A stretch of DNA of 63,795 nucleotides from Marinibactrum halimedae (GTDB taxonomy: Bacteria; Pseudomonadota; Gammaproteobacteria; Pseudomonadales; Cellvibrionaceae). Below are positions 1 to 8,441 of the stretch, piece after piece. Under the pieces are notes generated by a model. That model ran no database searches. It was not told where the DNA came from and worked only from the letters and a program-made list of their open reading frames with translations. Location of the stretch: assembly GCF_021234875.1 (NCBI RefSeq), contig NZ_JAJQVM010000031.1, forward strand, positions 1-63,795. The letters run 5' to 3'. The translations under genes and the position numbers were made by a program. The first letter of the stretch is position 1. Every line of letters starts with the position of its first letter.

Positions 1-111
1 GCCAATGGGCTCAACCCTTACGAATATTTGCAGAACATTTTTAAAGAACTGCCCAATGCCAATGATGTTGAGCAGGTGGAGGCTTTGTTGCCTTGGAATA
101 TCAAGGTGTAA
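1..111 (+). pseudogene. IS66 family transposase, C-terminal end (cut by window edge)
   Basis: The frame is open from base 1 to a TAA at 109-111. The last 36 residues include NPYEYLQNIFKELPNA and end VEALLPWNIKV, which matches the conserved C-terminus of IS66-type (TnpC) transposases. Only this end is in the window, so intactness cannot be judged. IS66 elements end in a TTAC-type tip; GTTTAC at 121-126 is a plausible right tip, which would place the end of the element 15 bases after the stop codon. That boundary is inference. The family call rests on the C-terminal motif alone. Confidence 0.75.
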
Positions 112-126
112 TTGGTTTGGCGTTTA

Positions 127-419
127 CAAACTTTTTATGGGACTCGGTTTCCTTCGGGAGAGTGGTCGCTATTGATCTCGATACACATGAAACCGAAGTG
201 ATTGCCAGTGGCGTGGGCATTTATTACCATTTAGTGGATATTCCTGATGTTGGACCAGCCTTCAGTTTGTTGAAGTTTGGCCCTGCGTTAAGCTACCCGT
301 TTTTGTCGCCAAATTGGGGAGTGGGTATTCAATCTACCGGTACGTATGCGAAGCGTAAGATGAATAAACGAGCGATTTTCCCGCCGTATTCCGTTGGGTT
401 TATGGCTTATCAGTATTAG
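127..419 (+). pseudogene. 3' remnant of an unidentified gene next to the IS66 end
   Basis: An open frame runs through the presumed IS end to a stop at 417-419. The only ATG in this frame near the front, at 93, lies inside the transposase gene, so it is probably not a native start. The part outside the element encodes about 97 residues (motifs include VAIDLDTHETEVI and a basic KRKMNKR near the end). I do not recognise the family. The best reading is the C-terminal end of a gene split by the insertion; a chance open frame is possible. Confidence 0.35.
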
Positions 420-481
420 TCTTATTTTGGGAGCTGAAGATGTTGGTTAGAACATATTTTGCGTAATGGAATTTAGGCTAT

Positions 482-509
482 AAAAAAGGGGCAATTTCAC
501 CCCTTTTTT
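482..509. terminator. Bidirectional rho-independent terminator
   Basis: A perfect inverted repeat, AAAAAAGGGG at 482-491 and CCCCTTTTTT at 500-509, with an 8-base loop. It carries a T-run on both strands. It lies 3' of the remnant on the plus strand and 3' of the reconstructed end (533) of the TonB/Sel1 gene on the minus strand, so it can serve both. Confidence 0.85.
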
Positions 510-532
510 ATTCTGGTTTTACCATTGGCGCA

Positions 533-1947
533 TTAATAATAAGAGCCACGATAAGGTTCTTGATGTTCATACAATGAAAGCCTTTCTGTTACAAGAGGGA
601 TTTCCCAATTCTGTTTTTTAGCTATCTTTAATGCTTTTTTCTGCCATTTGATGGCTTTTTGAAATTACCGAGTTCTGCATAAGTTGCGGCCTTTGTTTCG
701 GCGATACGTAGATCATCGTAAAAATATTCAGATTTTTCGTTAAGAAGTTCTAAGGCTTCTTCGCCATTTCTCAGCCCGTCTAGTGGAGAGGTGGCCAGCT
801 CCCACGCCAGGAGTAACTTTGCTGAATAATGACCAGATTGAGCCGCATTACGAAGCCACCCTAATGCCGTAGTGGATTTCCTTGTAACCTCATCATCACT
901 AAGGAGAGATGATTGGGCAAGGCTTTTTTGGGCAGGCGCAAAACCACTGACGGCCGCTGCAGTAATCCATTTGTTGCCACTGATTGTATCTACTTTGCAT
1001 CCACGCCCCCCTATCATATTCTTGCCTAATTGGTGTTGGGCATGTGGAAGGCCTTGTTGAGCGGACTGAAGCAGCCAGTGGTTCATGTTTTTATATTCTA
1101 AATCGACGTCTTTTAAGTAACCTCTAAATCTGCGAGCAGAAAACATCTCTTCGGCATATCGATATTGTGCAATAGCGTCACCTGACTGAGCAGAACTTTT
1201 CAGGTCATTTAAATTGGAGATGAGTTTGTTTTTAAAGTTGCTATTGATTTCGGCGCCACTAATTACAAAAGTACTAATGAATGGGTGTCCGTATATGGGC
1301 TTTTGATTTTGAGTAGGTTTGAATAAGCTTTTTTGTAAAGCTCGTATGCTTTCTCTAGTAAAGTTTCTTGAGAAAGCTTGCTTAACTTCTATTTCACGCG
1401 GATATCCTTCAGGTGAAATGGTAATCTCTACGACCGTATACCCCATATGGCCTTCTTTAAGTTCTTTTTTGGGGTATTCTGGTATCACTTTTTTTATTGG
1501 TCGATGCTCAGGTCGTGACTCTTTGTCTGTAAGAGGTTTGGGTATTAATGCGCTATTGATACCCTTAATGCTATAAAGCGGATTGAGCTCAGTATACAAA
1601 GACTCAGCCAGTTGTTTTTGCTGAGTGCTCAAATGATTGAACACAATGGCTATTCGTTTATCTTCATTTTTTACACCTTCGTTAGCAATACGCATTAACA
1701 CATAAGCTCTAACAGGGTCTTGCTCTACGCCTTCACCTCGAAAATACATAATGCCTAAATTGAATAAAGACGCTCGATCTCCAATGGCGGCGAGTGCTTC
1801 AAAGGCCGTTTTGGCTTCTTTGTAGTTTCCTGCTTGGTAGAGGGACAACGCCTTATTAAAATTAGCGTGTGCGGAAGAAACGAAGATAATGTGTATAAGT
1901 AGTATGATTATTAGCTTAAAAGGCTGTGATTTGAATGGTTTTTTCAT
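533..1947 (-). pseudogene. Periplasmic Sel1-repeat/TonB C-terminal protein, apparent frameshift near the 3' end
   Basis: The uninterrupted frame (628-1947, 439 aa) starts with a signal peptide (LIIILLIHIIFVSSAHA), followed by Sel1/TPR-like repeats (about residues 30-110), a TonB C-terminal domain (about 155-240; KKVIPEYPKKELKEG, then GYTVVEITISPEG) and more Sel1 repeats. The domain order suggests an envelope scaffold rather than a classical TonB, since no membrane anchor plus proline-rich arm is seen. The frame ends abruptly in KPSNGRKKH. Restoring one A in the five-A run read at 656-660 continues it as AIKWQKKALKIAKKQNWEIP and on to a natural-looking end RGSYY at stop 533-535. This is a one-base deletion or a sequencing error in a homopolymer. 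It is monocistronic, with the terminator at 482-509 downstream. Confidence 0.7.
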
Positions 1948-2128
1948 TGCGAGTACATAACAGGTGGTGAGTTGAATTTAAGACTAATCTAATGCCACTT
2001 TTTATCGCACCGCCTCTATAAGCTAGGAGAGGCTAGAGTAGAGAAATACTGCCACTTTGGGGTGGTGCTACTATAAATGATGATTAGTTGTTGTCTTGTA
2101 TTTTAAGTCAAAATTTAACCCTTAAAAT

Positions 2129-2650
2129 TTACGATAAAGTTTTATTGATCCAAATATGAGGGCCAATATCTTCAATATTGAAAATAGTGTTGTCCAGATC
2201 ATATCCACACTTTTTGTAAAAATCTTGCGCAACTGTTCGAGCATTTGCCCACAAATATTCCGCGCCAAATTGACGAGCATGGTGTTCGGCTGCTTGTAAT
2301 AACTTTCTACCTAAACCTAAATGCCGGTATTCTGGATCGGTTGCCATGGCACGTATTCGAAAACAACGTGTTGAGCTAATTTTTTCATGTTCCTGGGAAA
2401 AAATAGAAACAATGCCGATAACATTGTTGTTGAGTAATGCCCCAAAGTGAAAGGTTGTAGGCTCATCATCACCGGGGAAAACACATTCCGATTCTGGTTG
2501 CCCAGGCCGAAGAACGGTGCTGCGTAATGAGAGTGTTTCGTATGCCTCAATCCGGCGTATTTCAACGGTTTCTTTTTGGTTGTTTTCTTTATGATTGTTT
2601 TGCTCCGATTCGTTAAGAGATACGCTTGTGTTGTCAGTTGAGGAAATCAT
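2129..2650 (-). CDS. GNAT family N-acetyltransferase
   Basis: The 173 aa protein has a GNAT fold from about residue 28 on. The acetyl-CoA pyrophosphate loop is visible as RHLGLGRKLLQAAEHHARQ, preceded by the beta-4 strand FRIRAMATDPEY and followed by YLWANARTVAQDFYKKCGY, the usual C-terminal signature. The first 25 residues are polar and low complexity. The substrate cannot be told; the FPGDDEPTTFHFGAL region resembles small-molecule acetyltransferases. It starts 24 bases after the pqiC-like stop on the same strand and so is probably the last gene of the pqi operon, without a known functional link to it. Confidence 0.85.
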   Translation of the reverse strand: MISSTDNTSVSLNESEQNNHKENNQKETVEIRRIEAYETLSLRSTVLRPGQPESECVFPGDDEPTTFHFGALLNNNVIGIVSIFSQEHEKISSTRCFRIRAMATDPEYRHLGLGRKLLQAAEHHARQFGAEYLWANARTVAQDFYKKCGYDLDNTIFNIEDIGPHIWINKTLS

Positions 2651-2674
2651 TTTAAAGCTTTTCCTTACGTTACA

Positions 2675-3328
2675 TTATAAAGGTGAAGGCGATGGTTTCA
2701 TTGCTTGAGCAATTATTTCGCTAAGATTTTGTATTAACTGTCGTTGCTGTGTTACTGCAAATTTAAAGCCGGTGCTTTCCAGTATTTCAGTTTCATTAAA
2801 TGGAATACGTACAGTATGTTGCCCGTTATCTATCCAAAAAGTGCCGGTTAAAATGACTTCTCCGCTATCAGTGGCGCTGAAATGATCGATTTTTACAGTC
2901 AGAATGGTGGAGGCCTCTAGTGCATCTGGCTCATTGGGTAACACCAGTAACGCACTCTTTGACTTTGCTAAATCGTGTTGTAATGCTCTTGCCAGGCCAA
3001 CTTTGATGGGCTCTCCCCAAAGGTGCTGGTTCGCGTAATAGATTTTGTGGTTAGCTTCTAGAATAGAAAGCTCGTTTTGCTCCAAATAATTGGCAATGGT
3101 GAGATTTTTTAATAATACCCGAGGCAATTCTGTTGTGTTATGTGCATCATGAGAGTGAATGACAGAATGTGCCTGAGTGTTGTAACCCGTATCCAGCAAA
3201 TAGTATTCAATGGGTATGGGCGCACTTGAGCAGGCGGCCAGTATTGTCGTTATCAACAGTGCGCCTAAAAGTGTAATCGGTGATTGGCTTGTACTGTGTT
3301 TGTTATTTTGTTTCACGTCGAAATCCAT
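2675..3328 (-). CDS. pqiC: PqiC-type outer-membrane lipoprotein
   Basis: The 217 aa protein has a lipoprotein signal (ITLLGALLITTILAAC; lipid-bearing Cys at about residue 33) and the ABC-transport auxiliary lipoprotein fold (EYYLLDTG near the N-terminus, then LPRVLLKNLTIANYLEQNEL). PqiC anchors the PqiB tunnel to the outer membrane in the Pqi lipid-transport system of Gram-negative bacteria. It follows pqiB by about 60 bases. That gap holds imperfect tandem repeats rich in TTTTTATGGTTTT. The symbol rests on domain and gene order. Confidence 0.85.
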   Translation of the reverse strand: MDFDVKQNNKHSTSQSPITLLGALLITTILAACSSAPIPIEYYLLDTGYNTQAHSVIHSHDAHNTTELPRVLLKNLTIANYLEQNELSILEANHKIYYANQHLWGEPIKVGLARALQHDLAKSKSALLVLPNEPDALEASTILTVKIDHFSATDSGEVILTGTFWIDNGQHTVRIPFNETEILESTGFKFAVTQQRQLIQNLSEIIAQAMKPSPSPL

Positions 3329-3389
3329 AGGTTGTTTTACTTGTTTTTATGGTTTTGTTGTTATGGTTTGGTTTTTATGGTTTTAGTTG

Positions 3390-5150
3390 TTATGGCTTTA
3401 GCGGTGATGCTTGTGGTTGACGGTCTTCCCCTTTTCGCCCTGTAAAGACCAGACTGTTCGGCTTTTCATTTAATTGCCTTAATAACGGTTTTAAATCTAA
3501 AAGTCGTTGATTGAGCGACTCCATGGAATTCACAATTTCGTCGTAGCCCGGTGAACCTTGAGAATAACCGGCGGCGAGATGGCGAATGGCGCCCAATGCT
3601 TGATTCAGTTGCGAGATTAATTCTTCACTGTGGGCTTGCTCAATCAGTGACTCTATATCTTTGCTGAGGGAGTTGAGTGTAGTAATGGCATCAGCCGCAT
3701 TAACTAAAGCCGAGTTGGCGGACTCAACGATATTTTCCAGGGGCAATTTATTGAGTTTTTCTAATAAATTGCCGGTGCTTTGTGCAATTTGGCTAAAGTC
3801 ATCTGGTGTGGTGGGGATGATGGGAAACTCACCATGATGGGCTAACGAGCCAGTGGATTCTTCTGGGTAATGTTGTAATTCGACGAAGAGTTGGCCGGTT
3901 AATAAATTACCAGTTTGCAATCGTGCTTTCAGCCCCTGTTCAATCCAGATTTGAATTTGTTCTTTGAGTTGGTTTACGCTTTTTTTGCTGTCAGGCCAGC
4001 CTATTTTTCCGGGAATGAGAGAAATCAATACCGGGATTTCGTAATCGTGTTGCAATAAATCACCACGGCCTTCTTCTTTTAGGTTGATGGTTTTGACTTC
4101 ACCAATATTAATGCCACGGTATTCAACCGGTGCTCCAACCGATAAACCGCGTACGGTATCCGTGACTAAGATAACAAACTCCGCGCTTGCGCGGTAAATG
4201 GGTGTGGCGGCAGCCTCTTCGCTGGAGTAGATCAAAAATGACTCTGGTACAGTACCTTTATGACCATTTCTTGAGCCTTTGGGTGTACCGAAGGTGACGG
4301 CGTTTGAAAAGACCGATTGTAAACTGGCCGTTTGGACATTAATGCCGTCGGCTGTGAGAGAAACCGAGACACCGCTGGCGCGCCAAAACTGCGTATTATG
4401 GTCGATCAGCTCGTGGTAAGGCGCACGGATGAAAACTCGGTAGTGCACTTTACGTTCATCCACATCAAATTCCACAGTTTCGAATTGACCAACGTTCAGG
4501 CCTTTATAGACGATAGGGTCTCCGGCGGCAAACTCAAATCGATCTTGGCTGACTAATTGCAAATGGGCGCCAGGGGTACCAGAGGCGGTGACAGGGGGTT
4601 CTTCCAGACCGATAAAGGCTCGACGACTTTGGCCACTGGTGCCGGGGGCAAATTCAATGTAACTGCCTGATAACAGTGTGTTTAAGCCGGAAATACCACT
4701 GCGTGTGACGCGTGGTGAAACGACCCAAAATTGACTGTCTTCTGTCAACAATGAGGCCACATGCTTATCGAGTCGAGCTTGTACAATGATACCTTGCGCC
4801 CCTTCTTTAAGCGTAATAGAGGTCACATGGCCTACATCCAGTTCGCGCGTTTTGATTTTGGTTTTTTGTGCTTCGAGCCCCGTGGCATGTTCAAATTCCA
4901 GAGTGATCAGTGGGCCTTGGTTGTACCATTGTTGAAAAACCATCCATAACCCAATAATCAGCGCCAAGAACGGAATAAACCAAATAAGAGAGAGTGAGCG
5001 TCGATGACTCACCTCAGCAGTGTGCTCGGTAAAGGGCCGTTGAGTTGCGTTTGGAATAGTTGTCTCTTTATTTGTGGCTTCTTCGTTGGCCGTATTAGCA
5101 GGGGAGGCGGTGTTTTTATCTGAGTTAGGGGGCGCTGGGTGCATTACCAA
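3390..5150 (-). CDS. pqiB: PqiB intermembrane transport protein (MCE domains)
   Basis: The 586 aa protein has one N-terminal membrane helix (about residues 53-71, SLSLIWFIPFLALIIGLWMV) followed by MCE/MlaD domains, with repeated cores GLEAQKTKIKTRELDVGHV, DPIVYKGLNVGQFETVEF and GAPVEYRGINIGEVKTINL, and then a long helical C-terminus. PqiB hexamers form a periplasmic tunnel for lipid transfer between inner and outer membranes. The length fits the family (about 550 aa) and three MCE repeats are present as expected. It sits between pqiA and pqiC in the usual order. Start alternatives are M1 or M3 (MHPAPP); the choice does not affect any domain. Confidence 0.92.
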   Translation of the reverse strand: MVMHPAPPNSDKNTASPANTANEEATNKETTIPNATQRPFTEHTAEVSHRRSLSLIWFIPFLALIIGLWMVFQQWYNQGPLITLEFEHATGLEAQKTKIKTRELDVGHVTSITLKEGAQGIIVQARLDKHVASLLTEDSQFWVVSPRVTRSGISGLNTLLSGSYIEFAPGTSGQSRRAFIGLEEPPVTASGTPGAHLQLVSQDRFEFAAGDPIVYKGLNVGQFETVEFDVDERKVHYRVFIRAPYHELIDHNTQFWRASGVSVSLTADGINVQTASLQSVFSNAVTFGTPKGSRNGHKGTVPESFLIYSSEEAAATPIYRASAEFVILVTDTVRGLSVGAPVEYRGINIGEVKTINLKEEGRGDLLQHDYEIPVLISLIPGKIGWPDSKKSVNQLKEQIQIWIEQGLKARLQTGNLLTGQLFVELQHYPEESTGSLAHHGEFPIIPTTPDDFSQIAQSTGNLLEKLNKLPLENIVESANSALVNAADAITTLNSLSKDIESLIEQAHSEELISQLNQALGAIRHLAAGYSQGSPGYDEIVNSMESLNQRLLDLKPLLRQLNEKPNSLVFTGRKGEDRQPQASPLKP

Positions 5151-5250
5151 TCCTATATTACCAATCCAGTCTAGAAAAAATAAACCAATCTAGAAAACGA
5201 AACCAGAGTGAACATTAACGGCCTTTGAGTTGAACATAGGTTGCATAGGG

Positions 5251-6432
5251 TTAATGGTGTTCACTTTGATGTTGAAATAATTGTGTCGAATCAAACGTCA
5301 TTGCTGCAATCATGGTGATAATGACAACCCCAGTAAACGCTAACGCAGCAGGGCCGGGGAAAATACTGATGGCATTGCCTAACTGCACAATGCTCACCAA
5401 AACCGCGACAACAAAAACATCAATCATAGACCACCGACCCAGTGCTTCGGTAATGCGGTAAAGCTGTAACCGTTGGTGAGGCGAGGTGCTGGAGGAGACG
5501 CTCACGGAGTAATTCAGCCACGCCAGTGCACCGATTTTTGCGATGGGCACAAAGACGCTGGCAACAAAAATGATGCTGGCGATAACGTAAGAGCCATGGT
5601 GCCACAGTGTTACCACACCGCCGAAAATCGTGTTGGGGTCATCTTGGCCTAAAGTGAGAGTTTGCATAATGGGTAACAGGCTGGCAGGTAAGTAAAACAG
5701 TGAGGCGGTAATTAATAATGCCCATGTGTGTTGCACGCTATGGGGGTGCGCTTGAGGGTGAGGCTCAGGTATTTTCAAATGATGGCGGAGCTGCCAAAAG
5801 TCGACTCGAAGCAGTGTAACCACCATAAGAATCGAAAAAAGCAAATAAGCGTAAAACGACAGGCCGAAGTTAACGTCTGCAAGCGCCGCAATTTTGGTCA
5901 GACTAACCAGTGCCCCAATGAGAAAAATTTCGGCCATGCTCCAGGGTTGCAATGTGGCTACAAGCCTCAGTGCTTTGGCGGCGTAACCCGGTACAGTGTT
6001 GAACAGTAAAACGGGTAGGGTAATGGATAAAATTCCGATGAGCAGTACGGCTGGAATGAGAAAAATCGCCACAGACTGAACAACCGCTAAAGCCCAGTAG
6101 TGCTGATGTATGAGGGTTTCCATACCGCTGCCTATGTCCATCACTTGATATTGTCCTTGTGCACTTAACGATAAAAAATCAAAAGGCAGAGAGGCTAATA
6201 ACATCATCAATGCAGCGCTGGCGTAAGCCGTTAATTGGTGCAGACGATCATGCTTGTGCTGGGTTAATACGGATCGGCAACGAGGGCAGTGGGCTTTTTC
6301 GCCGTGTCGTAGGGGGGGGATTGTGACAGTAAGGCCGCAATGATGGCAGTGAGCGTGGCTGGCGTGCTGACGAATAAAGCGTGAAGCGGTCATAGTGTAT
6401 ACGGATGATGGTGTTGCCCTGAAGGATACCAC
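5251..6432 (-). CDS. pqiA: PqiA integral membrane protein
   Basis: The 393 aa polytopic protein carries a zinc-ribbon-like motif near the N-terminus, CHHCG and CPRC about 20 residues apart, then two PqiA-type membrane repeats of about four helices each. Those repeats contain VMDIGSGMETLIHQHYW with LIGALVSLTKIAALADV, and LGRWSMIDVFVVAVLVSIVQLG. PqiA is the inner-membrane partner of PqiB. The frame opens at a GTG (6432) just after a GGGG stretch; ATG at 6393 (MTASRF) is a credible alternative closer to the family's N-terminus. It heads the operon pqiA-pqiB-pqiC-GNAT. Confidence 0.9.
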   Translation of the reverse strand: MVSFRATPSSVYTMTASRFIRQHASHAHCHHCGLTVTIPPLRHGEKAHCPRCRSVLTQHKHDRLHQLTAYASAALMMLLASLPFDFLSLSAQGQYQVMDIGSGMETLIHQHYWALAVVQSVAIFLIPAVLLIGILSITLPVLLFNTVPGYAAKALRLVATLQPWSMAEIFLIGALVSLTKIAALADVNFGLSFYAYLLFSILMVVTLLRVDFWQLRHHLKIPEPHPQAHPHSVQHTWALLITASLFYLPASLLPIMQTLTLGQDDPNTIFGGVVTLWHHGSYVIASIIFVASVFVPIAKIGALAWLNYSVSVSSSTSPHQRLQLYRITEALGRWSMIDVFVVAVLVSIVQLGNAISIFPGPAALAFTGVVIITMIAAMTFDSTQLFQHQSEHH

Positions 6433-6487
6433 GTCCCCTGCATAGACTTCAGTCTTTCCTGTTGCCGAGGTGTTTGAGTTTGCTCAG

Positions 6488-6562
6488 TTTGTTGTGGTTT
6501 TTGTTTAATTTGTTGTGGCTTTTGTTCAATTTGTTGTGGTTTTTGTTCGATTTGTTGTGGTT
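6488..6562. repeat. 21-bp tandem repeat, 3.6 copies, at the 3' end of the channel gene
   Basis: Four units starting TTTGTTGTGG begin at 6488, 6509, 6530 and 6551. They run up to the stop codon of the channel gene (6561-6563). On the minus strand, in the channel's frame but after its stop, they read as PQQIEQK heptapeptides. No function can be assigned from sequence. Confidence 0.9.
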
Positions 6563-7016
6563 AAGAGTTTTCCGATTCTTTGGCGTCAGAGGCGACTTGT
6601 TGCCAGTGCATTTGCATTCCTAAAAACATAAAACTGGCTGTCCATGTGATTAAGATTAAACCTGTTAGTGCCTCTAAGCCCAAGAGGAGCCTAATGGGGC
6701 CGTGAGGCTCAATGTCGCCTAAACCCAAGGAGGTATAGGTTGTGGTGGACAAATAGAGGCTATCAAAAAAAGAGCCGTCAAAGTTTCCGGTATAGCTGCC
6801 CAAATCTGGCCAATATTTTACTAAGTAAATGCATGTGCCAAACAATGCAATCTCGATAATATGAATCAGAGTGGCTCCACAAACACCGAATACAAATCGA
6901 GCTCGATGACTCAAGCGAGATTGAGGCAGCACTTTTGCCATGAAACTTAAAGCATCGTAATGCAAAACAATCACGGTGAGTATGACAAGTGTGGTCATTA
7001 ATACGATTGTGGCCAT
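6561..7016 (-). CDS. Two-helix pore-domain ion channel (K+ channel family)
   Basis: The 151 aa protein has the layout of the small ion-channel family (Pfam Ion_trans_2): a first helix at about residues 3-22, another at about 45-66, then pore helix and filter STTTYTSLGLGDIEP and a last helix (LLLGLEALTGLILITWTASF). The filter core S-L-G-L-G-D differs from the usual T-V-G-Y-G-D of K+ channels: the aromatic residue is replaced by Leu. Ion preference is therefore uncertain. There is no RCK or cyclic-nucleotide domain. The gene is separated from pqiA by about 130 bases that include the 21-bp repeats. Confidence 0.75.
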   Translation of the reverse strand: MATIVLMTTLVILTVIVLHYDALSFMAKVLPQSRLSHRARFVFGVCGATLIHIIEIALFGTCIYLVKYWPDLGSYTGNFDGSFFDSLYLSTTTYTSLGLGDIEPHGPIRLLLGLEALTGLILITWTASFMFLGMQMHWQQVASDAKESENS

Positions 7017-8441
7017 GGCTACCCCTTTTTAAGAGTTTTTGGTGTGAATTAACGATATCAGTCGATTATTGAAAGTATTTAGTACAAATGGATGATGTCA
7101 ATGCTTATTGGCGGCGTCAATTGCAGTTTTATATTGGCCTTTTAAAGGCCACAAGTAACTCTGAGAGAGCATTTTCGTTTTTATGGCCACTTGGGGAGGG
7201 AATCTGGGCAGTTATTTTTTGCTGTTATTTCAGAAAAAATGAAGTGACTATTCAGTCTAACGTGATGAACCATTCCGTATTTCTTGCGATATCTGAGCGT
7301 AGTATTAGTGAAATGTTTCTATTTTTTCTATTGAATTTTTTATGTGAATTTGGCTGTTGGTGTAATGTTATATCAAAGTTTTTTTAGATAAAAACATGAG
7401 AAGGTTCAATAAAATAAAGAAATGGTTGAGAAAGAGGTGCTTGGTGTTGATTAAATCATGGCTTATTTAAAAGCACCATGTGTTAGGAGATGCTCGGTTA
7501 TTGAACAAAATAATCATTGTGTGGAAAATAATGGTGCCTCTAATGAGGGTGTTGTGATTTATGTGTGTTAAAATACCCTTTTAGTAATAAACTGAATTCA
7601 TTAAATACACATGTTTTTTATTTAATTTTTAGGCTTGAAGCCTAAAAATTACGAGAAAAATAAAACTTACTTCTGTATTAAACGAAGTGTTTTACCAATC
7701 CCTCAAAAAAAACAGAATAAATTATAAAAATGACTTTTCTTTACGTTTTTTTATACATTTATATTCACTTTCTTACCGAAAACATGATAGAAAGTGTCAC
7801 ATATTGATTTGTAGATATTCGAATTCGCTTATCTTTTAATCGCAGATGTTCATATTGGGGTGCATGAGTATCGACTGTACATTTTTTTGATACTGATCGA
7901 TATTTTTGAGATAGAAAGTAGAAAATAAGTAAAATTTTGTTCCGCGTTATGGTTTTTTCACAATAGTGGTATGCCTGGGTAAGTCTTAATTTAAGCGGCC
8001 TTATCATAGCTTGTTTCATCTGCAATTCATTTTAGGGCAGGTTGCATCAGTGCACCTGCTCAATACGGGATGCCTGAACAAGCAGCCTATGTATTTGTGA
8101 TCCATGCAAAATGGGTGACTGTCCGTTCATTATACTATTTGTTGATTCTTAGTTAATGAAATAAATAAAAGATAATAAATTGCTCCCCGGGCTGCCCTCT
8201 CAAGGATGACTTCTAAAAGATTGGTCTCTGCCAATCTTCATGGCGAACTATTGCTTGGAATCCAAATTTATCGCACTCAGGTGTGATGAGTTCCTTGTTT
8301 GATTGTTGTTCAATATTGCTGTTCAACGGTGTTGTTCAATCACTGTTGTTATCCAATATTTCAGCAACCCAATAAGGGAAATTTTCGATGCTAAAACAAA
8401 AAAAGTCGTAAAGACTATATATCCACTTAGGAGTCTTAAGT
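7017..8441. other. AT-rich intergenic region, no supported gene
   Basis: This is 1.4 kb of AT-rich sequence between the divergent channel and subtilase genes. Two short open frames (7088-7387 plus, 7765-8025 minus) have no ribosome-binding site or recognisable motif. It holds a perfect 13-bp inverted repeat (7623-7651) and a GC-richer bulged hairpin at 8037-8059 (GCAGGTTGCA / TGCACCTGC). The downstream end must carry the subtilase promoter, but I cannot place -35/-10 boxes with confidence. Confidence 0.6.
7623..7651. repeat. Perfect 13-bp inverted repeat
   Basis: TAATTTTTAGGCT (7623-7635) and AGCCTAAAAATTA (7639-7651) are separated by 3 bases. It is symmetric enough to be a dimeric protein-binding site, or a hairpin in RNA. 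No adjacent gene explains it. Confidence 0.7.

Noticed and set aside
7088-7387. 99-codon plus-strand open frame
   Set aside because: No ribosome-binding site, AT-driven composition and no motif; looks like chance in AT-rich sequence.
7765-8025. 86-codon minus-strand open frame
   Set aside because: No start context or recognisable domain.
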